Shown in pieces: positions 46,996 through 55,633 of a DNA stretch of 64,000 nucleotides. The notes beneath the pieces are model-generated. The model did no database searches. It saw only the letters and a list, made by a program, of their open reading frames with translations, and was not told where the DNA came from. Source of the stretch: Hyaloraphidium curvatum (Eukaryota; Monoblepharomycota; Hyaloraphidiomycetes; Hyaloraphidiales; Hyaloraphidiaceae); the NCBI GenBank assembly GCA_025558095.1, contig JAIVFI010000009.1:682001-746000 (forward strand), in the 5' to 3' direction. Made by a program: the position numbers and the translations under genes. Position 1 is the stretch's first letter, and the number at the start of each line of letters is the position of its first letter.

Positions 46996-47450
46996 CGCGC
47001 CCCTGAGCCCGCGTGGGGTTGGTGTGGACGAGTCCCTGACGACCAAGCCCTGGTGCGAGGGATCTGCTGCCTGCGGACGCGGGCGGAGACAGGAGACACC
47101 CCGCGATCGGGACCGATGCGGCGAGGAGGACGGGCGGGAGCGCTGCAGATGGCTTAAACGATGTGCCTCTGCCCCGATCGCACGCGATTCGCACGCGCTG
47201 CCCTGGTTTCGCGGCGGAGACGGGACGGACAGATAGGCGCGCGGCGCCCACGTGCCTCCTCCTTTGGACCCTGGCCTGCAACCCCCGACATCCACGCGGT
47301 CTGGCACCGGAAAGGATTCCAAACGGCTCTATTCGCCCGTCCGCTTGCCTCGGTGCCGCCGGCCGGCCTCACGGCTCGGAGATGCAAGCCGGCAGCGGCC
47401 TGGCGCCGAACATCCCCACCCACTCCGCGTTCCCGGCCCCGAACCACCTT
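46996..47450. other. Intergenic spacer upstream of the ATPase
   Basis: 455 bp between the ATPase start and the stop of the solute-binding-like gene. It must contain the ATPase promoter. A short piece near 47130-47155 (CAGATGGCTTAAAC) resembles part of the spacer near 11840; no gene is seen. Confidence 0.4.
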
Positions 47451-48446
47451 TCACCATCCATCAGCACGATCCGCATCAACGCGACGGCGGACCCACCTGT
47501 CCCACTCGGCCTTGAACCACCCGTCCGCGATCATCGCCGTCAGCGCCCCGTCCACGGCGTCGACCAGGGCCTGCGGCGCCGGCCGCAGCTTCGAGAAGGA
47601 GAAGGCCCAGCGCTGCTGCGTCGGCTCCGTGTGCGCGATCCTATCCTCGCCATCAGCCCCCGTTTCCCGACCGGCCCCCACAGTGACCCACCGGTACTTG
47701 CCCCCGGCCTCGGGAACGAGGTACTTCGGGAACGCAATGTCGTCGTCGCACACCCCGTCCGTCCTGCCCTCGTCCGCGGCGGCGACCATGTCCCCCAGCA
47801 CGTCGCTCGTGGCGCCGTCGAAGGGCACGCATTCGAGGTACTCGGTGCCGACGCGTTTGGCGAGGAGCTCGACCAGCGCGGCGTTGGTCGACTTGTCGAT
47901 GGCGCCGATCCGCACGGGGCGGCCGAGGGCCTTGGAGACGGCGGGGATGGAGGCGAGGTCGGTGATGGGGGAGGAGGAGGGGACGAGGAAGCACTGTCGC
48001 GGCGCGGAATCGAGGTCAGCTGGCCCGAGCTGCGGCGGGAAGAGAGGGAGAAACCTCGTCCCAGGCGCCGTAGGGCCGCGAGTAGAGCAGGTACGCCTTG
48101 CGCTCCTCAGTGATGGCCTGCCCGCAGATAATGGCGTCGCTTTGGGCGTCCTTCCGCTCGATCGATTCGCGGAACGCGTTCCAATCTGCCGCCCCGCCAG
48201 CAATGAGCCGCAACACGCCGTCAGTGGCAGTCTTTCGTGGGTGGAACGCGGCAACCCACCAGTCGGGACGAACTCGACCTTCACACCCAGCCGCTTCGCG
48301 ACCTCCCTCGCCACCGCGCTCTCGTACCCCGTGCGGTCCTGCTGCGCCTGGGGGTCCTTCTCGTCCGCGATGATGAACATGGGGGGTACGGAGAAGCCGG
48401 CGCAGGTGAGGCGGAGGGTGCCGGGGACGATGGTCGGCGGGGCCAT
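47451..48446 (-). CDS. Bacterial-type solute-binding protein (SBP_bac_3 fold) in a eukaryotic gene
   Basis: Exons 48446-48260, 48185-48055 and 47993-47451 give 286 residues. The sequence follows the family-3 periplasmic binding protein pattern: TLRLTCAGFSVPPMFI, GYESAVAREVAKRLGVKVEF with VPTDWNAF formed by splicing, SDAIICGQAITEERKAYLLY, SRPY, LGRPVRIGAIDKSTNAALVE, GRTDGVCDDDIAFPKYLV and a closing ALTAMIADGWFKAEWDRWV. In bacteria these bind amino acids and feed ABC importers or sensors. Here no signal peptide or partner is visible, so it could be cytosolic and act as an amino-acid-like ligand binder or cyclohexadienyl-dehydratase-like enzyme. Two introns show it is a resident eukaryotic gene; a bacterial origin by transfer is inferred. 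Confidence 0.75.
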   Translation of the reverse strand: MAPPTIVPGTLRLTCAGFSVPPMFIIADEKDPQAQQDRTGYESAVAREVAKRLGVKVEFVPTGGLPRSTHERLPLTACCGSLLAGRQIGTRSANRSSGRTPKATPLSAGRPSLRSARRTCSTRGPTAPGTRFLPLFPPQLGPADLDSAPRQCFLVPSSSPITDLASIPAVSKALGRPVRIGAIDKSTNAALVELLAKRVGTEYLECVPFDGATSDVLGDMVAAADEGRTDGVCDDDIAFPKYLVPEAGGKYRWVTVGAGRETGADGEDRIAHTEPTQQRWAFSFSKLRPAPQALVDAVDGALTAMIADGWFKAEWDRWVRRRVDADRADGW

Positions 48447-49014
48447 TTTGTGGGTTGTGGGGGCGGAAGGGCGGGACAAATGGGGGGTGCGGAACACGAG
48501 AGGGGAGATGGAGGCCGCGGCAAGGCTAGACGGCGCGATGCGGGGCCAGGAGGAGTGGAGACTGGTCCGTTCCGGGGCCGTCTAAGGAGGGCTGGTGGGG
48601 AGATCGGTGATCTCGATCGCCTTGAGCGCGGCGCGGCGCCCCGCCGAGCTGGATCTAGGTGCCGGCGAGCCAACGCTTGGATGTTGGACGCAGTCAGTCA
48701 GTGGTCTCTGCCTGTGCCTCCATATCCATATTCATTCGGGTTTCCCGCGTCATGATCTACGATTCTCAGGTGGCGTCACACTTCGCCTGTTCGAAGGGAA
48801 GCTCGGCCTTTCCCGGCCAGCACAAGGTCGGAACAATATGCTGACGATCCAGTTTGCTTGAAATCGTCTGATGATAGCGGGCAGAACGCCCTGTTCCGGG
48901 ATGCAAGGGGTCCAGCGGGAGGCCACTTGATGCGGGCCGAGGCCTCGATCCAAAGTCCGCGCGAAGTCGAGTCGACCCCCCGCGGCTTCCCACTCCCACC
49001 CCGCCGGGCGCGCC
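48447..49014. other. Divergent promoter region
   Basis: 568 bp between the solute-binding-like gene (minus) and a hypothetical gene (plus). No gene is supported. A GTCAGTCAGT run occurs near 48690, similar to the cluster near 9.0 kb. Confidence 0.45.
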
Positions 49015-49659
49015 ATGGCCACGGCGTTCGCGTCCTTCCGCGCGCTCTTCCACGCGCTGCTCGACGCGTGCGGCGGCGCGGGGCTGGCGCCGGTGCTCTA
49101 CCCGTCGCTGGTCGTCCCCGCGCACTCGGGCGTCGGCGACCTGGCCGCGTCGGCGTTCCCGGGCGACCTGAGGGAGCTCGCAGAGCTGCGCGCCGTCGTC
49201 TCCGCCGTGAAGGAGTCGTCGGACGCCGTCGCGGCCGCGCTGAGGGCCGCGTCGGGCGGCGTCGCAGATGGCCTCAGGGACGCCGGCGCGTCCGTCGCCC
49301 GGCGGATCGACGCGATGGGCGCAACAACGGGGTCGCTGCTCGTGCTCGCAGCAGGCACATGGGCATCGTACGGTGGGCATTTACTGGCGCACCCGGGAGG
49401 CATCCGGGTCGAACGATCCCGTTCTGACCCCGATCCGTGTTCCCCTCCAGCGTACATCGACTACCTCCGGCACATGAACCCGCCCCGCCGGCGGCGCCGA
49501 TCCTCCGTCCGCCCTTCCTCCCCCGTTCCGGCACCCCCGTCGCCCGCGCCGCAGGAAACCGCGCCCCGGGTGCGGAAAGCGCGGGACCTCCCGCCGGACC
49601 TCGCCGACGTCCTGCACGCTTGGGGTCATCCGGCGCCGAGGGTGCGCAGGGAGCATTGA
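49015..49659 (+). CDS. Hypothetical protein with one membrane-type segment
   Basis: Exons 49015-49372 and 49451-49659 give 188 residues; the intron is a multiple of three, so retention would also keep the frame. The first half is a helical region (LAELRAVVSAVKESSDAVAA). A hydrophobic stretch LLVLAAGTWASYAYIDYL follows, then a basic and proline-rich tail (PPRRRRRSSVRPSSPVPAPP). The arrangement suits a tail-anchored or single-pass protein with a basic cytosolic end. I do not recognise a family. Confidence 0.55.
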   Translation: MATAFASFRALFHALLDACGGAGLAPVLYPSLVVPAHSGVGDLAASAFPGDLRELAELRAVVSAVKESSDAVAAALRAASGGVADGLRDAGASVARRIDAMGATTGSLLVLAAGTWASYGGHLLAHPGGIRVERSRSDPDPCSPPAYIDYLRHMNPPRRRRRSSVRPSSPVPAPPSPAPQETAPRVRKARDLPPDLADVLHAWGHPAPRVRREH

Positions 49660-50099
49660 GAGGCTCGGACTCTTCTTCGCCACGGCCGTTTCGGCCTCAC
49701 ATCTGCCATTTTGCCATGGACATTGGATCGATTGGGCGTGCTCGACACATTGCTGGACGCTAACCTGCCATGATTCTGCCTGCTGATGTACACTGCCATC
49801 GGATGTATCTCCCGATTGTTGATGAATTGATGTTGTTGCCTCATTACTGCGCCTTGGTCGCCCACGGAAGTGCCAGGTCTTCCCCGATGCCGCCTGCGCC
49901 CCTAGTCTCCGATGGTCTTCCTATGCACATTCCACCCCATCTTTGCTTCGCGCCTAAGGATGAGCGCTGGTTCGTGGATAGCCGCAATTCAGGAGTGGCT
50001 TGCGGTAGCAATACCGTCTATTCAGCGGCCCAGTCAAGAGCCTCGGCAAAGGAAAGAGCCTGTGCAATGGGATCCGGGGACTCGGGTTCCTCCACGTGC
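49660..50099. other. Intergenic, no gene seen
   Basis: 440 bp that are clearly AT-richer than the neighbours. I see no gene, RNA or clear element; it separates the hypothetical gene from the F-box remnant. Confidence 0.4.
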
Positions 50100-50270
50100 C
50101 CATAGTCCAAAATCCAACCACTCCAATCCGGGCCCGCCGCGCACGGTGCCCTCGACGAACCCCGCGACCTCGTCGTACGTCACCTCGCCGTGGTGTCTTC
50201 CCCCGCTCCAGGACATCTTTGGGTTCCTGGACGACTCGGTGCAGGGGCGGGACGGGGTGGTCTGGATGAA
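50100..50270 (-). pseudogene. Remnant of an F-box-gene 3' end
   Basis: On the minus strand this piece reads HHGEVTYDEVAGFVEGTVRG, GPGLEWLDFGLWA, matching AHFGVVTYAEIRGFADGTIQ, GEAGQAWLDYYRCS at the C-terminus of the F-box gene whose stop is at 50370. It lies 100-270 bp beyond that stop, in the same orientation, and has no start or upstream domain. A partial tandem duplication followed by decay is the simplest reading. Confidence 0.6.
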
Positions 50271-50369
50271 TGGGCTCGACGACGGAGACGGGGAGGACTA
50301 CAGTCCGTGATGGGCGAGTCACAGGAGGCTGCGGTTGGGCGCAAGAATACTGTATCAACGAAATTTAGT

Positions 50370-51482
50370 CTATTGCCATGCAACGTCGACACTACATCTG
50401 TAGTAGTCCAACCACGCCTGTCCTGCCTCGCCCTGGATGGTGCCGTCGGCGAAGCCGCGGATCTCGGCATACGTCACAACACCGAAGTGCGCTCGGCGGA
50501 CCGCCCTTCCCCAGCGGTATCCGTCAAAGGTGCAGTCATCTGGCCTCTGCTGCAGCATCGAGGTCCATTCCAGCGCCGGAAACCGGGCCATCGCATGCAT
50601 CAGCGCCTCGGAACAACGGCGGGCCGAACCGGAGAAGCCCTGGGCGTGCGCGACAAACCCGAGGTATCGCAGCCCGCCGCGGGCCGATTCCAGCTGAATT
50701 AGACACGCTTTGATGGCTTCGGGATTCCAGTGGGGTTCAGTGACGATTGCTTCCTCCAGGGTGGGAAAGCATGCAAGGGATGTGACGCAGAAGACGCCCA
50801 CGGCGCGCAGGCTGTGCAGCAGCGGGGCCGCGGTGACGATCGCCGCTTCCCACGCAACTTCCCCCACGGCGGGGCCGGATGCGAACAGTTCCACCTCGCT
50901 GATGGTTTCCGGAAGAAACAAGGGGATCTGGTGGAAGCCCGGGCAGCAGAAGCCGTCGCGCGCGGAAGCGAACACCCTGAGCTTCTCCAGCCTGGGGCAC
51001 ACGCTGGGAATGGCCCGCAGCAGGCCATCCCGTCCTAGAAGACACCTCCCGATGTCCAGCCCCAGTTCCCTGAGGAAGGGATAGGCGCAAGGCGACGGCC
51101 TGGGGCGGTAGCCGGCGCGGCGCGCGACCTCGGCCCAAAGCTGCCACGCCTGGGAAGAAGGGCGGCGCCCTGCAGCGTGCGAGGTGCTTTCTCCTGCGTA
51201 CAGCGTTCCACACCGGCCGTGGCGGGACTTGAGCCCGTCCGAATCTATGCGAAGCCGCATGCGCACTGTCGGAACGCGCAGCGCCGCCCCGGCGAGCAGC
51301 GCGGCGGTGCAGCCCCCCGCGTCCGAGGCATAAGTGCGCCACAGCTCCGGGGCGCTGGCGAGATCGCGGAGGAGGGAGCAGGTGCCCGCCAGCCGGCGGA
51401 GGTCCCGTGTCCCCAGGAAGGATGCGACACGGAGCCAGACGTCGGCGTCCATCGGGACGGTGTTTGTGGGTGTAGCCGGCAT
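50370..51482 (-). CDS. F-box protein
   Basis: The 370-residue frame starts at ATG 51482; more upstream codons in frame have no better start. Residues about 11-52 form an F-box (DADVWLRVASFLGTRDLRRL, AGTCSLLRDLASAPELWRTY). The rest is leucine-rich-repeat-like with short strands (RLEKLRVFASARDGF, ISEVELFASGPAVGE, LHSLRAVGVFCVTSLACFP). It would link a substrate to an SCF ubiquitin ligase through Skp1; the target is unknown. No intron is visible. A broken copy of its last about 60 residues lies just downstream. Confidence 0.75.
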   Translation of the reverse strand: MPATPTNTVPMDADVWLRVASFLGTRDLRRLAGTCSLLRDLASAPELWRTYASDAGGCTAALLAGAALRVPTVRMRLRIDSDGLKSRHGRCGTLYAGESTSHAAGRRPSSQAWQLWAEVARRAGYRPRPSPCAYPFLRELGLDIGRCLLGRDGLLRAIPSVCPRLEKLRVFASARDGFCCPGFHQIPLFLPETISEVELFASGPAVGEVAWEAAIVTAAPLLHSLRAVGVFCVTSLACFPTLEEAIVTEPHWNPEAIKACLIQLESARGGLRYLGFVAHAQGFSGSARRCSEALMHAMARFPALEWTSMLQQRPDDCTFDGYRWGRAVRRAHFGVVTYAEIRGFADGTIQGEAGQAWLDYYRCSVDVAWQ

Positions 51483-52004
51483 CGCGTAAGGATCCGTCGA
51501 GTTCCTCGTCGCGGAACGGTGCCACGCGCTGTCTGCGCGGCCCCTGCTGGGCTTCTGTGCCGCGGAGATTTGTCGGGGCTTGGGGGGCCGCTCCGCACCA
51601 GCCGCAGCCAAACCCCCGACGGTGACCCCATTGCTCCCGGAATCCCCGGCCGGCCACCGCAGCCATGCATTCTCGACCGATGTGCTCGACTCGATGACAA
51701 GGACACAGGAACTTCGTCTGATGAGGTGATGCCACCAAAGAGGAGATCGATGAGTGACAATCAATGCGACCGTCTCTCGAGCAACAGAATCCCCCAAAAC
51801 CCGTTCCTCATCGTTTCCAACCCCAGTGCACACCGGGATCAATTTACGCAAACACTGCACGACAATGCCGTAACAAAAAAAAGCCACGTCGAGCAAAAAT
51901 TCGTGCTCATGTCACGCGCTTCATCTAGCTGCCTTCGGGGACCGCCCCAGCTCGCGACCGCTTTCCCTCTTCCCGCCCCTACACCCCATCGACTCCTCCC
52001 CGCT
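51483..52004. other. Intergenic spacer
   Basis: 522 bp between the F-box gene start and the stop of the next membrane-protein gene. It should hold the F-box promoter. I see no gene or clear motif. Confidence 0.45.
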
Positions 52005-53543
52005 TCACGCCGGGCAAACGCTCTCCACCGTGAACCCGATCCCCGCGGCCCTTCCTACGCTCCACAGGCCCAACATCACCGTGACGGCCGTCGCCACGAG
52101 GCCCCTCAGCGAACCGTAGCTGACCGCCGTCCCGAACGCGCGCAGGCGGTACCCATCCACCTCGAGGAACGAAGAAAGCACGGCGTCGTGCGCGGCCAGC
52201 TGGTGTCGCAGCTCCGGGGGCGGGGGCGGGCAAGCGGCGGAGAGGAGGCGCAGGGTGGTGCGCGCGGCGCGGTAGAGGTCCGTGACGGCGGTGATCTGGA
52301 GGTTGGATTCGGAAACGTAGACGAGCTCGAGGACGAGGTAGGCGATCTGCGTGAGCGCGGCGAGGAGCTGCCATAGGGAAATGCAGGAGCCGACGGCGAC
52401 CGTGATGATAGCCGAGGCGACGAGGGCGGACATGCCCGCGATGACGACGATCTGGGTCCTGCTAGTGTTGTTGTACCGGTTGAACCAGTTGCGCGAGAGG
52501 TGGTCGTGGATGGTCTGGTACTGGTATGCCGCGGCGGCCGCGCCTTCAACGGGCTTGGCGCCGCCGCCATCGGCGCCTTGCTGGTGAGGTTGGGCTTCAA
52601 GACGCCTCAACAGCTCACACAACCCGGCACCTACAGCCCGACGCTGCAACATCCCCTGGAAGCGGATTATGGGCAGGGAAACAGTGGTCCCAATGCGGCT
52701 CAGAACGCCAAAGGCGGTTGCGAATACGAGCCAAAGCAGCGCGAGCGCGCCCAGCGAAGCGCTCCACGGAGTCGTCCAGAACTGTCCTGCGAGCGACAAC
52801 ATGGGGGTCCAGAGCATCGCGAGCGGGGGTAGGAGGATGGCGCACGCCGACACGACGGCGTCGCCTATCCCAGCGGCAAACATGCCTCGCGGCAGGCGGC
52901 CCCCGGCACATGACGAGCGCGGGCAAGGGCAGCTGTGGTTGCCTTCATCGTGGAACAGCAGGGCAAGGCCGTCTGGGACCGCGGCGGGGAGGGCCTCGGG
53001 ATCCTCGGGATCTGCGTCCGCCTTGCTCCCGCCCGCCAGCGTCACCCATCGCGCGAGTCCGTTCGCGATCCTGACTACGTAGAGAATCCGATAATCGAAC
53101 TTTTTCTGAAGCCTCAGGTGGAAACCTCCTGTCTCCTTGGTAATCGCGGCAAAGGCAGTGGGCCGCGCCAGCAAGTACAGCACGGCGGCCGCGATGCCGG
53201 CGACGACCCTGTTTGTGACATAGTGCGGTTGCGTGGCGAAAAGGACCAGAGCGGCGAAAACCGGCACACAAAGCACGGCGATGCCGAGGTAGAAAACGAT
53301 GAGGGTCGGCACGGCAATCAGGCGATACCGGCGCACGGTGAACCGGGTCAGCCACGCGAACGGAGCCATGCCGGCACCGGCGAGCAGGGAGCAAATCCGC
53401 TCCAGCGGCAGGATTTCGGACTCGCGGAGCGCGGCCGCGGGGTCCACTTCCGGGCGCGACACGGCGTACGCCGACTTGTCGGGCGGGGACGGCGACGGGA
53501 AGAGCACGAGGAACTCCTCGGGAGTCAGGGCGAGGGGCGGCAT
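52005..53543 (-). CDS. Multi-spanning membrane protein, CPCP-CAGG family, copy A
   Basis: A single-exon frame of 512 residues starts at ATG 53543 (LALTPEEFLVLFPSPSPPDK). About seven hydrophobic segments are visible, beginning LIAVPTLIVFYLGIAVLCVP. The family motif CPCPRSSCAGG lies at residues 205-215, preceded by LALLFHDEGN. The other shared blocks are WSASLGALALLWLVFATAFG, IHDHLSRNWFNRYN and VAVGSCISLWQLLAALTQIA. Copy B (55634-57160) matches along the whole length; their last about 60 residues differ at only two positions. I know no described family with this motif. It is head-to-head with the frameshifted SDR gene, 225 bp apart. A channel, transporter or receptor role is open. Confidence 0.75.
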   Translation of the reverse strand: MPPLALTPEEFLVLFPSPSPPDKSAYAVSRPEVDPAAALRESEILPLERICSLLAGAGMAPFAWLTRFTVRRYRLIAVPTLIVFYLGIAVLCVPVFAALVLFATQPHYVTNRVVAGIAAAVLYLLARPTAFAAITKETGGFHLRLQKKFDYRILYVVRIANGLARWVTLAGGSKADADPEDPEALPAAVPDGLALLFHDEGNHSCPCPRSSCAGGRLPRGMFAAGIGDAVVSACAILLPPLAMLWTPMLSLAGQFWTTPWSASLGALALLWLVFATAFGVLSRIGTTVSLPIIRFQGMLQRRAVGAGLCELLRRLEAQPHQQGADGGGAKPVEGAAAAAYQYQTIHDHLSRNWFNRYNNTSRTQIVVIAGMSALVASAIITVAVGSCISLWQLLAALTQIAYLVLELVYVSESNLQITAVTDLYRAARTTLRLLSAACPPPPPELRHQLAAHDAVLSSFLEVDGYRLRAFGTAVSYGSLRGLVATAVTVMLGLWSVGRAAGIGFTVESVCPA

Positions 53544-53768
53544 TCCGAGCAGCGGCCTAGAGCTTCGGCGGACTGTTCCGAAGAGAACTAGACGAGCCCA
53601 GATAACGGCGCGGGTGGCTGCGGCGAGCCGTCCCGCGCGCCGTCCTAGTGTGGTGTGTAATGAGGAGCTGTAGCAATCCCACCGCGCGCCTCCCCACAGA
53701 CCTCTCAGAGGCCCGGCGTCGAGTTTCTTCGTCTGCATATCCGGAATCGCGACATCGGCCGGAGAAAG

Positions 53769-55222
53769 ATGAAGGACAAAGTCGTCATCGTCACGGGAGG
53801 CACCGAAGGCGGGTCTCAACCGCTCCGGAGACCCCGCTGGACGTCGGCCCGCGCGTCCGTCAGCAACTTCTCTCGACCGGCCGTCTCCGGCCACATTCTG
53901 CGTCGAGCTGACGCTTTCCCGCCCCGCAGGCATCGGCCTGGCCATCGTCGAACGGCTGCTCGACATGGGCGCCAAAGTGATGGTCGGCAACCGCAATGTT
54001 GAGCTCGCGGAAAAAGGTCTCCCACGCCGGCGACGCGCCGCCGCGACGGGATCTGACCCCTCCACTCGTCGACTCTATCGTCGTTTCTTCTCGCAGTCAT
54101 CGCCGAGCTCAAGGACGGCCGCCCCGCCGCCGCGGAGAACCTCGCGTTCCAGAAGACCGACATCTGCTCCAACGACGACAACCGCGCGCTGTTCCGCGCG
54201 ACGGTGGAGAAGTTCGGGACCTGCGACGCAGTGGTGGCCAACGCGGGGTTCAGCGTCAAACCGTTCATGGCCGAGGTGGAGGAGGGCACGTGGGGTCGCC
54301 CTCCATGTCTGCGGGGCCGTACCTGGGCTGACCGGGCGCGTTTCGGTTAGGGACGACGACTGGCTCCGCGGCGTGCAGGGCAACCTAATCGGCACCATGG
54401 TCCTTGCGCGGACGGCGTGCACGTACTGGACTAAGGAGGGCAAGGAGGGCGCGATAGTGATTACGAGCTCGGTTGCGGGTTACTTTCCGTCTCGGGGCCA
54501 CCCGTGCATGAGCTACGCCGTCACCAAGGCCGCACAGAGTGAGTTTCAGTTTCGCTCGCGCGCGTCGGAGTCTTGGATTGCTTATCGTTGCCGCTTCAGA
54601 CCAGTTCGGTGGGAACCGCCCCGGCAACTGCGCCCCAAGGCCCACAGCTGAGCTCACATCCCGTGGCCGTCCCAGCTGCCAACTTGCAGGTCCTCCTCGA
54701 AGGCACGGCAAAGGCCAAGGGCCTCGATCCGGTGCAACACCGTGATGCCCGGCCTTGTGGTGGGTCGGGTCGCGTCCGATCGGATTACGGGGCTCACCAG
54801 CTGTTCCATCAGTGGACGAACATCTGGAAGAAGGGGCGGCATGCTGACGTGTGTTTGGCCCTCGGAACCGGAGATCGTTTGCCTCATCCCTGCCCGCGCC
54901 GCAGAAAAACTACCAGGACCCGAAAGACTTCGAGGACCGGAATCCGTGGGGCAAGGAAGCGTTCCATGCCAACGCCGGATGGTAGGCCAATCCCGCGTCT
55001 CCGTGCCGCCACCGCACCGCTGACGGACCCGCCCGCAGGACCCCCATGGACAAGCTCGTGGACGCGTACGTTAAATGCCTGCAGGACGATTCGATCCGCG
55101 GGCAGTGCTTCGTTGTCAACGGCGAGGGCGGGGAGATGTTGGAGTATCCTGCGCCGGGCGCGCTCGAGGAGGGTGGGTCGCTGGAGTGGGGGACCAACTA
55201 CGTCAGCAGGAAGAAGGAGTGA
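53769..55222 (+). pseudogene. Short-chain dehydrogenase, copy A, with frameshift
   Basis: Eight exons can be matched one for one to the intact copy at 60720-62236: 53769-53808, 53930-54016, 54097-54289, 54351-54538, 54676-54759, 54813-54848, 54905-54981, 55039-55222. SDR motifs are present: TGGTEGIGLAIVERLL (cofactor loop, split by intron 1), VVANAGFSV (NAG), IVITSSVAGYFPS and SYAVTK with the catalytic Tyr and Lys. Exon 5 is 11 bases shorter than in the intact copy (deletion near 54726), which shifts the frame between AKAKGL and IRCNTVMPGL. Unless an assembly error or unusual splice repairs it, the C-terminal quarter is lost. The first intron has a GC donor. Confidence 0.65.
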
Positions 55223-55633
55223 TTGGATGGGATGGATGGCACATAGATGGCACGGAACTGATGGCACCATTGGCCAGCGGCGCGTCGAATGACGGGCCGG
55301 AAGGCGACGCTTCTGCGGAATAAGAACTCCGGGCCTCAGCCGACCAATGTCGACCGATGACGAAAGGTTGAGCCAGGTGCAAGTTGGCAGCCGCCACCGC
55401 CTCGCCGACCTGACAACTTCGACGGGACATTCGATGGGATGAAGGTGCCACAGCGAAAGACATAAATTCATGAAGATTGACACCGATTCATCTTCCTGCC
55501 GGAGCTGTCTTCAATGGTTCCATGGGAAGCTCCAGAAACGCGTAAACACGCCGCCGCGGCCGTGCAGCACGACCGGCGTCGAAACACGCCTGGCACGAGC
55601 AGGAAGTCCTGCCACGAGTGCCCGCCGCTCGCA
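55223..55633. other. Intergenic spacer upstream of membrane protein copy B
   Basis: 411 bp between the SDR copy A stop and the next start. It should contain the promoter of copy B. No gene is supported. Confidence 0.45.

Noticed and set aside
46852-47322. A separate small gene encoding [13 protein letters not shown]...
   Set aside because: Its last residues ([11 protein letters not shown]) continue by splicing into [19 protein letters not shown], the normal start of a P-type ATPase.
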